In this document: positions 40,873 through 51,250 of the stretch, in pieces
Position numbering within the stretch: position 1 is the stretch's first letter
Layout: each line of letters opens with the position of its first letter
NCBI GenBank assembly: GCA_934045075.1
Contig: OW203732.1
Coordinates: 9,449,001 to 9,513,000, forward strand
Reading direction: 5' to 3'
DNA: 64,000 bases
Source: Yponomeuta sedellus
Taxonomy: Eukaryota > Arthropoda > Insecta > Lepidoptera > Yponomeutidae
Made by a program: the position numbers and the translations under genes
The notes under the pieces: model-generated
What the model was told of the DNA's origin: nothing
The model's database searches: none
Seen by the model: the letters and a program-made list of their open reading frames with translations, nothing else

Positions 40873-41074
40873 TGTAAATTCAAATAAATAATCCGTATCT
40901 ATCAACTAAAGTTTCCATCTTTATAATTTTACAAGCCGAGTGCAATTTCCCGATTCAACTCCAGTTAATCATTTATTGGGCTCTCATGGGTTTCCTTGCT
41001 ACGAAACATACCGACTGTGTGGTTTTTTCCGGCTTGCAATTAAAAAAAATATTATCATCACTATAAAAAAAATA

Positions 41075-41171
41075 TATTATTTTAATGCACTAGCCGTGCC
41101 ACGATACGGTTAGCCAGAGGTTGCGGGTTCGAGACCCGGCATGTGTGGAATTTTTAGCCTCTAAATAGGTT
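41075..41171 (-). mobile_element. Family B SINE, short foldback copy
   Basis: Antisense tail ATTTTAATGCACTAGCCGTG is joined to the sense strand at ATACGGTTAGCCAGAGG, box B GGTTCGAGACCC, and GCCTCTAAATAGGTTA. The flanks ACTATAAAA..TATTA are duplicated with length changes. Confidence 0.75.
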
Positions 41172-41179
41172 ACTATAAA

Positions 41180-42180
41180 ATATTATTAATAGTACACCAC
41201 AAAAAGATTACAGTACTAATTCAAATAATTATTACAATCCATTGCCTTATTACTGAGAAATATGAGCTTACGTCGGTAAGTCAACGTTATACATATATCA
41301 GGGCAAAACAGACTTTCTTTTTCAGTTTTAATTCAACCTTACACATATATCAGAGCCGCACAGGCCTTCTCTTTTAGTTTCAATGAATAAAACCGCACCT
41401 TTTCGAGACACCCGGGGACCCGTAATTCCCTGAAAATGTCTCACTTTTTATAGGGCGAAGCTAGCAAGCCCCAAAGTTTAGGCCGAACGTTATTCAAATT
41501 CAATGCCATGTATTTTCTCTGATGAACTACGACCTTTATTTTTACTTTTTCTTTCTGAAAAAAAGATAGGTTTGGCTGAATATGACCCTATCAATTCTAC
41601 CGCTCGGATCGTTTATTTTATTTTGTCGTCTTTCAGTTTGCATTGAACTATAAAGTGTTTGAACTAAAACTTTCTCAAGAACTACACGTTATTGACTTAT
41701 TTGTTTGTCAAGAGAGTCCGATCAGAGAGCCAATTCTCACTTCATTAGCAAATAATTCATATACCTACGACTCGGAGGCGTATGACTTGAATTCTACATA
41801 AAAAAATCATTTGCCTTGGACAGTCGCATAGTAATTACCATGCGATATTACGAGTATGACACCTCAATGCGAACAAAAGTATGACACCTCAAAGCGAACG
41901 AAATTAACTAGCAAATTTACGCATAAGACTTTGTGAGAATACATGAAACTGATTTTTATGCGACAAATGTCTAATACTTTGAATAATTTGCGTCTACGCT
42001 TTCAATTCGCATGGGCGAGAATCAGCTCCAAGATTTCGTTCTGATTCGCAGAGCTTTATCATGGGGAGTCTTCGTTCGGTTGCTCGTCTCTGATGAAAAA
42101 ATCAAGTACCTAAGTGAAACCCGGAATTAATTTAATAAACTATTAAGTATAGTATTTTCTAAGGTTAACACGAGCACTAG
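41180..42180. other. Sequence with one diverged family J fragment, otherwise nothing recognised
   Basis: At about 42012-42092, TTCTGATTCGCAGAGCTTTA TCATGGGGAG..TCGGTTGCTCGTCTC corresponds in antisense to the interior of family J. AATTATACGCA-type AT-rich sequence elsewhere. Confidence 0.45.
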
Positions 42181-42184
42181 ACAT

Positions 42185-42337
42185 AATTAAAATAGTTTTA
42201 AACGGATTTCACTCGTTTAATATATTTTTTTACAATTTTCCGACGTTTCGGCACTTTTACAGGTGCCGTGCCCAACCGTCGGAAAATTGTAAAAAAATAT
42301 AATAAACGACTGAAATCCGTTTAAAATAGTTTTAATT
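42185..42337 (+). mobile_element. Foldback copy of the GTGCCGAAACG retroelement tail
   Basis: Arms 42185-42245 and 42277-42337 (61 bases each, about 56 paired) begin AATTAAAATAGTTTTAAACG. The loop 42246-42276 contains a smaller stem CGGCAC..GTGCCG. The right arm matches the 30.64-kb tail in sense. Confidence 0.85.
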
Positions 42338-42854
42338 AAACTATAAAGTGTTTACGTTGTTATTAATTTGCCTAATCTCAAACATAAAAACATCATTGAT
42401 CAATTTCGATATTATTGGTCTGTTGTATAAATAAAGCTGCTTTCGCATACAGGGGAGTCGTTGTGTAGTAAGTTGAAAAAAAAAATTAAGTGTGTTGGAT
42501 TATTTCCAATTTCAATTTCGCCCAGAAGCCTCATTTGGTCTTGCAGTATATTTATTGCCCGCCGTTGGCTGCTGCGAATTGAATCCAAATTACTGGAAAA
42601 TTCTTTAGAGAATGCAGCACTGCACTCTACGTACGTTACCTACCTACAAGAGCAGCAGCCACAATTTTGCTTTTTTCTGTTTTTTGTTCCGTTTACGGTC
42701 AATTGGCAAAGGGGAATTTACTTATCTAAACGAAAGTACCAACATCGTCTTATTTTTTTACTATACGTAAACAGACGGACCGAAAAAGCCGTAGATAATG
42801 AGCGACTTGTTTTGCATGCGATATTCTTTCAAAATGTTAATCATGGCTTAGTGA

Positions 42855-43210
42855 AGCGCTCGTGGCCTAGTCGAGCCAAGTGATTGAAATCAATCATTTG
42901 AGTTAAGCAACAACGTCCGCGGTCAGGTGCAGGATGGTTGACCGTCTCGTAAATAACGCTAGTGGCATTTTTCCGAGCGCTTCCGTACTTTGCAAGGCAC
43001 GTTAAGCCGTTGCTGAAGGCTGTCATGTAATCGCACTCGTTACGCCATGTCATGGGCGGCTTGATAACTTCTGACAGTAAGGCTCTCCACTGTTTTACAA
43101 TCTTCTACCAACCCGGACTTGGCCCCGTGGTGGAGTATGGCCTAACCTTTCTGCGATGCAGGAAGAGATCTGGGCCCCAACGGCGGGGACATAAAAGGGT
43201 TGATTTCGAT
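42855..43210 (+). mobile_element. 5S-derived SINE (family A), near full length
   Basis: GCGCTCGTGGCCTAGTCGAG, AATCATTTGAGTTAAGCAAC, the GCGGTCAGGTGCA block, GGATGGTTGACCG (box C, one change), body with CGAGCGCTTCCGTACTTTGC, and 3' end CGGCGGGGACATAAAAGGG plus TTGATTTCGAT. Confidence 0.85.
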
Positions 43211-43214
43211 ACTT

Positions 43215-43930
43215 TCAAAATTATTACAACGCAAAAAGTCTGTCTCCTTTTAAGTTGAAACGTGAATTATGCTGAGAGGGTCAGTTGCAGACTCAATCTC
43301 AGTTCGGGGCTTTAGTGTCACGCTCTGCGCTAAATAGCATTTCGAGGTTTGACGAGGGCCTGAGAAAGCTATAATTTATCGTTACAAAATACGTCGGCTA
43401 TCATGAATACGTTTCGCCTTTTCGTGAGAGGAGAAAAAAACATTTTTTTTTCTACCGCGGCATATCGCAGGCCTGTGAACCCTTTCCGACCCTTGTCAAG
43501 TCGAGATTATAGTGCACTTTGACAGAAGCATTATTAACATGTGCCATGTAGTACGAAGTGTAGTAAAAAACTGGCCAATTGCTAGTCTGGCTCTTGTTCT
43601 GGGGAATGTCGCTGCGAAAACTTCTCTTATGGAAGTTATTTAATAAACTAGCGTTGAGGACTACAAGGCAGAAGGGATTAACCGCCACGACATACTCGTA
43701 ATATGTGGTGTATGATTTACGCCTTTCAAGTTCTTTTTTAGAGTACCCTGCAAGGTATCAGCGGGACCTTTTAAACATACTTTATTCACGTGTTTTATTC
43801 ACGAAGAAACAAAATAAAATTCAAGAGAATTTTTGATAACTACTTACATTTATAATATTGGTATATATATGGCTTAGATATATAGGTATTAGTAGAGAAT
43901 ATATATATTTTGTTGTGGTCTATAGTAGTC
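43215..43930. other. No gene recognised
   Basis: No assigned repeat. A minus-strand frame of 78 codons at 43452-43688 lacks motifs. Confidence 0.4.
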
Positions 43931-43933
43931 CTT

Positions 43934-44112
43934 CCTGTGGGCTAGGCCGACTAAGCTGTCAGGATGGTATAGGTGCTGGGCAAGCCTACACCATCTATAA
44001 AACCATGACCCAGGCACTACAGCGTCGGAGTGGTCCCTTCACCTATCTAGTGTGAGTGAAGATACCACTGGACGCTGTATAAATCATCTCATTAAGTAGA
44101 TGCAAAAAGGCC
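43934..44112 (+). repeat. Family F repeat, complete copy
   Basis: CCTGTGGGCTAGGCCGACTA, AGGATGGTATAGGTGCTGGG, AAACCATGACCCAGGCACTA, GTGAGTGAAGATACCACTGG and GTAGATGCAAAAAGGCC. Paired in inverted orientation with 44988-45160. Confidence 0.85.
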
Positions 44113-44124
44113 AATAAAAAATAA

Positions 44125-44180
44125 AAGTCCCACTGCAGGGCACAGGCCTTCTCTCTTAGAAGGCTTAATTCACCTCACAG
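44125..44180 (-). mobile_element. Family C SINE, 3' tip
   Basis: AAGTCCCACTGCAGGGCACA and GGCCTTCTCTCTTAGAAGG only. Confidence 0.55.
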
Positions 44181-44397
44181 GTAAACCTGTACAGGTTTCA
44201 GTTAAGGTTTTTTGTATTTAATTAGTATGTGTTCTGTTAATTATTATATTTGTAATAATTCTGCTTAATTATTATATTTGTATATGTTTATGTTTATAAT
44301 TATTGTACATATTAATACATAGTTTAATTTAAAAAATATATATTTGACAGTAAAATATCACCTCACCGTTTGTTACTACCCCCATCTTCTCCACGTC

Positions 44398-44492
44398 ACC
44401 TGTTGGTTGGCTAGAATAAAATACTATTTAGTATTAAGCCCGCCAATTGTACAATCTTTACAGGTACAATAAAGAATTTAATAATAATAATA
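44398..44492 (+). mobile_element. LINE 3' tail with AAT repeats
   Basis: GGCTAGAATAAAATACTATT, AAGCCCGCCAATTGTACAAT, CAATAAAGAATTT then (AAT)n. Confidence 0.6.
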
Positions 44493-44527
44493 AATGTCTT
44501 GAATAAATAATTGAAAAAAAAATATAT

Positions 44528-44745
44528 ATTACCACGCCTGCCCACCGCGGATTGGCAATTTCAAGCGATGAGGTGTTTGAATACCTCATACAATCTGATT
44601 TCCTCACGATGTTTTCCTTCACAGTTAGCGAATGGTATAGCTACTATAACTTCACAGATGTACATAACTTACGAAACTAACTCATTAGTACATGCCCATA
44701 CTGGGAATCGAACCTGGGACTCTCCCGCTCGGCCGCTCGGCTCCC
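44528..44745 (-). mobile_element. tRNA-derived SINE, family C
   Basis: Antisense TACCACGCCTGCCCACCGCG, CTCACGATGTTTTCCTTCAC, CTACTATAACTTCACAGATG and the box B complement GGGAATCGAACCTGGGAC. The head ends in a short GCTCGGCCGCTCGG duplication. Confidence 0.8.
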
Positions 44746-44752
44746 CGCTCGG

Positions 44753-44805
44753 GTATTTTCAAATTTAAAAGCGGCCCATACGGCCGCTTTTAAATTTGAA
44801 AATAC
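44753..44805. repeat. Perfect 24-bp hairpin
   Basis: GTATTTTCAAATTTAAAAGC GGCC at 44753-44776 is exactly complementary to 44782-44805 across a 5-base loop. It touches the 5' end of the family C SINE. Confidence 0.95.
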
Positions 44806-44987
44806 ATTTTACCCAATAAATAATCCCCTCCCCATTAAAGAAATGTAATTTAAGACACGTGTTAAGGTTCCTAATCCTAAACTTAATGACATAGTAAACA
44901 CGTTATTGCCACTTACGACTACGGAACCTTCGGTTAGCACGCCCGCCTTGCACTTGGGCAATTTACTTTAGTGATTGACCTTTTTGC

Positions 44988-45160
44988 ATCTGCGTAATGA
45001 GATGATTTATACAGCATCCAGTGGTACCCTCACTCTCACACTAGATGGGTGAAGGGACTACTCCGACGCTGTAGTGCCTGGGACATGGTTTTTATAGATG
45101 GTGTAGGCTTGCCCAGCACCTATACCATCCTGACAGCTTAGTCGGCCTAGCCCACAGGAA
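44988..45160 (-). repeat. Family F repeat, complete antisense copy
   Basis: CCTTTTTGCATCTGCGTAAT, TGGTACCCTCACTCTCACAC, CGCTGTAGTGCCTGGGACAT and AGCTTAGTCGGCCTAGCCCA. Confidence 0.85.
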
Positions 45161-45288
45161 TTACTAGTCAATACGTGCGGAGCCAATCAAGCCGCGCTTA
45201 CTTTAGTAAGTCGCCACATATATAAGTTCTTTTTTTTTTCAAATTAGCTACGCTCCGGAATTGCTGCGATCCGACTTTTCCACAGAAA

Positions 45289-45525
45289 ATGGAAGAAATT
45301 ATCGGTACCGAGATCGTGGTCGTTGATGCGACCGACCATTTGGAAGCCAGCCAGCGTCGCGCGCACCCAGCGATCTTTACTCTAATTTACTCATGCGAAA
45401 CGAGATTAATACGACATCTGCATCGTATTTACGACGATAATTCGATAGTGGAAAGATGTTCTTACGATGTCCTAATAGAAATTCGATGGGCGACAGTAAA
45501 AATTCGCCTGCAATTGAAGTTTTAG
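45289..45525 (+). other. Open frame of 78 codons, unassigned
   Basis: Starts with ATG in AAAATGG context after a pyrimidine-AG (TTTTCCACAG). The peptide EEIIGTEIVVVDATDHLEAS is followed by unstructured-looking sequence. GC content is higher than the surroundings. Could be an isolated exon or chance; I do not recognise a family. Confidence 0.2.
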
Positions 45526-45602
45526 TGTGATTGGACTCTCAGGGGATTGGATTTGATTTCTGGATAAAAACGTGCTAATCCTATTATCCTATATTCGTTT
45601 AC

Positions 45603-45838
45603 GATATCAACCCTTGTAAGTCCCCACTGCTGGGGCACGGGTCTCTTCTTGCGTCACAGGAAGGTTAGGCCGTACTCCATCACGAGGGCCAAGTCCGGAT
45701 TGGTAGAGGATTAAGTGGTAAGCCTTACTGTTAGAGGTTACGAATCCGCCCATAATGCCCCTGATATGGCTTAACGACTGCTATTACATGACAGCCGGCA
45801 CCAATAGCTTAACGTGCCTTACAAAGTATGGCAGCTTC
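45603..45838 (-). mobile_element. 5S-derived SINE (family A), 5'-truncated
   Basis: Antisense from GATATCAACCCTTGTAAGTC through CCCCACTGCTGGGGCACGGG, GGCTTAACGACTGC-like sequence and AACGTGCCTTACAAAGTATG. Ends before the 5S-like head. Confidence 0.8.
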
Positions 45839-45989
45839 GTTTACTGCTTTTCATCGGTCTCCACAAAGGAGGCAAGTTCTTTTTGTCCTCGACCATTCTC
45901 ATCCAGTAGCTACCAGCAGTCTGCCGAAGATTCACAGTTCAGAGAAATCATAAGATTTCACTGTAGTCGTTGCCAACCGTTGCGTTCGA

Positions 45990-46206
45990 TGATAATAATA
46001 ATAACTTCCACATTACACACTCACTTGTCCTGGTCACAAACTAGGATGCCTTGTACTATGACAACCAGGCAAGGACTTCACAGACATGGACATACACTCA
46101 GAATGAGGCCATATCTATTCATCTACGGCGGCCTCCAGTGGGACTCGAACGCACAGCCTCTGTTCCGGTAGTCAAGCATGTTAACCGCTACACCATCAAG
46201 GCAGTT
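45990..46206 (-). mobile_element. tRNA-derived SINE, family D, full length
   Basis: Antisense AACTTCCACATTACACACTC, GGTCACAAACTAGGATGCC, GCGGCCTCCAGTGGGACTCG (box B complement) and CATGTTAACCGCTACACCAT (box A complement). Confidence 0.85.
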
Positions 46207-46279
46207 GAAACAAATGATGATGAAACACACCATGATGAACGATTTTTTTTGTGAAATCATACATACATACATAACTTCA

Positions 46280-46345
46280 CGCCTGTATCCCAGAGGGGTA
46301 GGCAGAGACCAGCGACTGCCACGATCCTGACAGATCACCTTTGTG
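46280..46345. repeat. Retroelement end fragment (GGGTAGGCAGAG type)
   Basis: CACGCCTGTATCCCAGAGGG, GTAGGCAGAG and TGCCACGATCC; pair with 31742-31850. Confidence 0.45.
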
Positions 46346-46369
46346 AAATCAACCTCTAAAAATTCAAAA

Positions 46370-46495
46370 AATTCAAAATTCAAATAATTTTATTTCAACG
46401 TAAAGAATTTACATTCTGTTTGCTGAATGTCAATGTACAATGTAAAGTGTAAGCCGCCGCCTTCGGGCCGTATTGTAGTGGAGAAAAAGGCAGCG
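46370..46495 (-). mobile_element. LINE 3' tail
   Basis: AATTCAAATAATTTTATTTC at the left (antisense A-rich end), ATGTCAATGTACAATGTAAA and GTAAGCCGCCGCCTTCGGGC. Similar layout to the GGCCGCC..TTGTAC tails, but with only loose similarity. Confidence 0.45.
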
Positions 46496-46499
46496 GAAA

Positions 46500-47490
46500 A
46501 AAAAAACTCCACTCTGACCATCTTTTCTCAAATTATCTTAAAACCAAATACATCAGCTGCCATATGTAAACCTAATAAGATTTCATGATTGCCATTAATA
46601 ACCCTAAGTGCCAAAGCATTAGTCAAATGTCTCACAATAATAGGGGAAAACATAAGTGCTGCGGTCAGACACACGAACAGCACTAGTTCAATTATTGCTT
46701 CTGTAAGCTATGTATAGTGCTACAAAGATATCTTACCCGGTGGAGGTGTCAAATTTTGTATGGAAACGTCAAGTTTACTATGAGAAAAGTGACGCTGTTA
46801 CCGGGTCAGATAAGTTTGTCGCACTGTGCAGTAATACGGGTTACGGGTCTTAGCCGTAACACAGGCTGAGTCCAGACTCCTTTTTTATTTAAAGCCATGA
46901 CACACATCGTCATACCCACTTTAAACTAAACTTCGTTTCATTTATCTACTGTTCTAATTATAAGTAAGTTTGTAATAATGTTTTATGTGCATGTTTAATT
47001 TCAACTCACAAAACGTACTTTTACTGTGAGCACCATGCTTTTACTGTACTTTTGTTGTTGTGTTGTGTGTGTCTTGTCTTTGGAATGAACCTTTTCTATT
47101 CTATTCTATTTAATACGTTTTATGGTGGCCTACAAAAATCAACCTTAAGTAGGTACCATAAGTAAAACCGAGAGAAGAAATCGGTGTGTCAAAGTCACCC
47201 TCCGTGAAAACCCAAAATGTAAACACGAATAAACAGAGTCACTTAGACGGCGTCTTGTGTGCATGAAAGTGTCTGAACAGAGTACGAAACTCTTATCAGT
47301 TCCAGGCCATTGATTCCGTTTACCCAAACTTGACTAACACCATAACGGGCAATCATCGCAGTCGCCAGAAAATAACTGGATTGTCGTATTTTTGATGTAT
47401 GGCCCCCGAGATAGCGGGCTAATAGCTTAGCTGGTAGCCAACACGTCTAGAACACTGCGCCAACTTTGGGAGGCGCTCAACTATGAGTTT
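46500..47490. other. No gene recognised
   Basis: AT-rich with no assigned repeat; a minus-strand frame of 60 codons at 47145-47327 has no motif. Confidence 0.4.
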
Positions 47491-47598
47491 GTTTTAAGGA
47501 GATTTGGGGTGCTAACTAGCATCACCATTGGGATAAAAGTAAAGTTTTATAATACGTTGTTTTCAAAAAGTAAATATCATAATCTTAACCACTATGAC

Positions 47599-47968
47599 GC
47601 GCTCGTGGCCTTGGCGAACCGAGTTATTGGAATCAATCACTTGAGTTACGCAACAACAGGCCAACAGGCGCGGTCAGGTGCAGGATGGGTGACCGTCCCG
47701 TTACTATCGCTAGTGGTATTTTTCCGAGCGCTTCCGTGCTTCGCAAGGCACGTTGAGCCGTTGGTGCCGGCTGTCATATAATTGCAGTCGTTAAGCCATG
47801 TCAGAGGTCTTATGCGCGGCTTGATAACTTCTGACAGTAAGGCCCACTGACTTACAATGCTCCACCAACCCGGACTTGGCCCCCGTGGTGGAGTATGGCC
47901 TAACTTTCCTGCGATGCAGGAGGAGACCCATGCCCCAGCAGTGGGGACATACAGAGGTTGATAACGAT
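47599..47968 (+). mobile_element. 5S-derived SINE (family A), full length
   Basis: GCGCTCGTGGCCTTGGCGAA, AATCAATCACTTGAGTTACG, CAACAACAGG with a local duplication (CCAACAGG), CGCGGTCAGGTGCA, GGATGGGTGACCG at 47683-47695, TTCCGTGCTTCGCAAGGCAC, TTCTGACAGTAAGG, and the 3' end CCCCAGCAGTGGGGACATAC plus TTGATAACGATAACG. Best match to 5S box C together with 7.05 kb. Confidence 0.87.
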
Positions 47969-48016
47969 AACGAACCACTATGATAACTGTTTTAAGAACC
48001 TGCAGTCTAGAAGCTG

Positions 48017-48356
48017 GGATCAACAACCTAGGACTTTGTAGACTTTTAGTCCGGATTTACTTACGGGTGTTGTTATATATAGACGGAGCTCGCGTCGTCG
48101 GTTGCTCGTCTGAGTGTGAGACGAGCAACCGACGACGCGAGCTCCGTCTCTGCTCACCATGATTAAGCTCTGCGAATCGGAGCGAAACCTGGTCGGACTT
48201 TTCCGATATAACAACACCCGTAAGTAAATCCGGACTAAAAGTCTACAATGTGTTGTGCTTACGAAAGTTTTAGTTCAAAAACCTAGGACTTTAATCGATT
48301 TCTGCCCAAAGCGGCCTCTTTAGCGCAAATCGATTGAAGTCCTAGGATGTTGATCC
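48017..48356. mobile_element. Palindromic element split by a retroposon
   Basis: Once 48038-48279 and one copy of its duplication are removed, the arms GGATCAACAACCTAGGACTT TAATCGATTT and AAATCGATTGAAGTCCTAGG ATGTTGATCC pair over 30 bases with about two mismatches around a loop of about 25 bases (CTGCCCAAAGCGGCC...). Confidence 0.8.
48038..48279 (+). mobile_element. Double-foldback retroposon (family J), 13-bp target-site duplication
   Basis: The duplication AACCTAGGACTTT lies at 48025-48037 and 48280-48292. Outer arms 48038-48077 / 48207-48246 begin GTAGACTTTTAGTCCGGATT. Inside, a perfect 31-bp hairpin 48081-48111 / 48119-48149 begins AGACGGAGCTCGCGTCGTCG, with loop GAGTGTG. Only the right side carries the 3' end AATGTGTTGTGCTTACGAAA GTTTTAGTTC plus A run. 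The structure could form a cruciform. Confidence 0.93.
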
Positions 48357-48883
48357 TACGTCGTTGGCTGTATGTTCTAAAAATAGTTATCACAGAAAAG
48401 AAAAAAATTGTGTTTACTTTTTGAAAAGAAGAACGTATTATATTATTATTTATTTACTTCTTTATTGCATTAATTACATGAGTAAATGTATAAGGGCGTG
48501 CTTAATGCAAGAAGCATTCAGCAAGCAAACCTTTGGTGCTGAAGATGGCAAAGGGTAGTGTAGGAAAAGAAGGTGAAATACGATAAAACACTTACATAAT
48601 CATAGGGAGCTGTATTTACTTCGACTTACACGGGCAAGGCAAGGGGGAGGGTCTGAATAATAAAAAAATATTATGATAAAGCTCCACAAACGATAATATA
48701 TAGATAAATAAATAAATAGAAAAATATTTATTATTTTCTATGTATTTTATTTATTTATATTTCCAGGTATTTAGTTTATGTAGTGTATTATTTCTGCTTA
48801 GGTTATTGCTAAGGGTTTTTGTAGTCTATGTAGTTTGTTTTGTACACGTATATAGACCCGTGTTTTACTGTTGCTCCGACTCC

Positions 48884-48996
48884 CCAAGGTTTGCTGGAAG
48901 AAATCTCTTACAGAGATAAGCTCGCCTTTGTACATGTTATTTCTTATGTAATGTCCTATTCAATGTTTTGTGTGCAATAAAGTGTAATAACGTAAC
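48884..48996 (+). mobile_element. CR1/Jockey-type LINE 3' tail
   Basis: GGTTTGCTGGAAGAAATCTC, TTACAGAGATAAGCTCGCCT, TTGTACATG, GTGTGCAATAAAGTGTAATA, then ACGTAACGTAA. An older antisense tail lies at about 48440-48535 (TTTATTGCATTAATTACATG). Confidence 0.7.
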
Positions 48997-49151
48997 GTAA
49001 ATAGATATAATAGTTATACGTACCTACACACACATTGAAGATAATAACTAATCACGATTACTTAGGTATCAATAATTAATAAAAGAATTATAAAGCAATT
49101 TATAATTTTTATTCCCTTGGTGGCGCTAGTTAGCACCCCGAAGCGCCTTAA

Positions 49152-51060
49152 CGTAACACCCACTCACCTAAAGGATGTGCTAACATTTTTATTAACTTTC
49201 TTCATCGTGGACCACTCATGAATTCTATATTTCGCTTTTGATTGTCATAACTTCCGCAGACGTGGCGATGGTCTGTAGATACCTACTTTTTACCTGAAAC
49301 TTTGCATTTAAAATTTCAACATGGAACGTGATCCTCTTGTTTGTTGAATTTGCAAACAATTTGCAATTACGAACGACACGGTTCCGGCACGATTTTAAAA
49401 GTCCTTAATTAATTTATTTTCTGTTTTACATATTTTTGTTAGAAGTTTTAAAATTTTCAAAGAAATATATTTTTACCCAAGTGCAGCCGAGCCCAAAAGC
49501 TGTATTTCGCTCATATGTAGGTATGTTTGTATGTATCATATGTTACTTAATTGTATAGGTTTTGTTTTTCGAACTCATATTTTGAATAAAAATAAAAAAA
49601 TAAAATATATAAAATGACGTATTAATACCAGAGTGAAGCTTAAATACTTATCTGGACAAGGAACATGCAAAATTATCAATTAATCGAATGACCGCGTCCA
49701 TATTTCGTATAGTAATCTCACTCAATGGTGAAAAGCCTGTTGTGCGAGTGAACCCATACCAATTGAAGGAGGTGTAAACTCGCTTATTGGTGTGATTTCG
49801 TGCTCAGCGAGTGTACCCCTGATACCCCAGCAAGAAATAAAATAAATGTAACGTTCACAGCCAATAATTGTTTATTTATTGTTTTGGTGTGAACGTTCAA
49901 ATAAAAAATGGCGCGCAAATTGTATCAAAATCGGTCGCAGCATTGAATAATTCAGAGCCATGACCAATTTTGATGCAACTTACGCGCCAATTTTTTTTCC
50001 ACGTAAAATGTACCTAGTCTCCGAACCCTTTAAGAATTATTGTGTCACCGTAACACGCTTCCTTCATTTCCGGCCAAAAAGTTGGAATAATTTAGTGAAA
50101 CTAGGCGGCAATCTGGTCGGAATTTATTCACACCGAAAAATCGAGCACGGGAAGTGGGAGAAAAAAAGTATTTAATTGCTCCCAAGAAACGGAGAGAATG
50201 GTGAAAATTCGGGTAGCGAATTTATAGGAGCTATTTGGATGCAAATGATGAGCTGGGTGCGGCCTCGGCAGCGCCGACGGGCTTCGAAAATAAGTGAGAA
50301 ACGCTCGCCGGGGGAAAGGTTTGAGATCTTCCCCCGAGTATTTATTCACAAATCCTCAGCCGGCTTAAGCAAACTGAGCAATAAAATAAATACTCGCAAG
50401 AGGTGCCTGTCAATTGGTCTAATGTTTTTTACGCATTTTATAACTGGACGTCCAGAATCGCGCGGGAGACGCCTACTGCTTTCTGAAAAATTGAGTCGGC
50501 TTTCAGAAAATATTTGCGGGTTTTCAGCAAGGCAATACATTGTGTGGCTTCAAGCTACTTTGGAAATGAAAATTATTTTACTCGTACATCAAGTATCACA
50601 AGCAATTAATTTCACAGATTATTTTTGTTAGCATTTTAGTCAAACATAAATGGAAAAGTTAATAATTTTAGTATAATTTGACAGGCTATATTACCGCCTA
50701 GCCATTTTTTTATAACTTTAAAACGGGTCTTGTAAAAGAGGCGCGGATATTTTAAATGCTCTACGCGGTAAATCGCAAGTTAATTATGACAATAAAATTT
50801 ACCATATTCTATCTACGTTATTTATGATAAATTAATCACACTTTGTAATGTCCTGATGGTTTTATCAAAAATAAACTGAGAATCTGGTACCGTTTTTACA
50901 ACATTTTGCAACTCAAAAGGTAGAAAGAAAAGCGGTCCTTTTTCAAGATGTATACGATAACTTACATATAATAATTACAGTTTATTGATTTAGCATTTAT
51001 CACATTATTCACAAATAACTCGAGCTAGAAAGAAAAAATACTATGTTACAAAACGTATCT
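49152..51060. other. Long stretch without recognised genes
   Basis: No assigned repeats. 50176-50631 is open for 151 codons on plus, but starts with TTG and has an arginine-rich composition matching no domain I know. Confidence 0.4.
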
Positions 51061-51062
51061 TA

Positions 51063-51250
51063 ATAACCTATTTAGAGGCTAAAAATTCCACCCATGCCGG
51101 GACTCGAACCCGCGACCTCTGGCTATCCGTGCCAGCGCTCTCCCAACTGAGCCAATGGGCTGAAATTTCGAACCTCTTTACAACACTCTCTGTCTTACTT
51201 ACACGGGTACTCCTTAGCACGGGTTAGTGCATTAAAAATAATATAAAAAA
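51063..51250 (+). mobile_element. Family B SINE, foldback copy with 8-bp target-site duplication
   Basis: The duplication GTATCTTA lies at 51055-51062 and 51251-51258. Begins AACCTATTTAGAGGCTAAAA in antisense, then box B complement GGACTCGAACCCGCGACC, box A complement CCAACTGAGCCAATGGGC, and head. It then switches to the sense tail CCTTAGCACGGGTTAGTGCA. Confidence 0.88.

Larger units (their letters stand above)
47494..49151. mobile_element. TTAA-flanked (piggyBac-like) non-autonomous element with nested insertions
   Basis: TTAA at 47494-47497 and 49148-49151. Inside them are inverted termini GGAGATTTGGGGTGCTAACT AGCATCACC (left) and, read on minus, GGCGCTTCGGGGTGCTAACT AGCGCCACC (right). The interior keeps GTTCTAAAAATAGTTATCAC and GTGTTTACTTTTTGAAAA, also found in the 57.3-kb element. 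No transposase is present. Later insertions: family A SINE, a palindromic element, family J retroposon, LINE tails. Confidence 0.7.

Noticed and set aside
50176..50631. Plus-strand frame of 151 codons
   Set aside because: Starts with TTG, low-complexity Arg/Ser sequence, no family.
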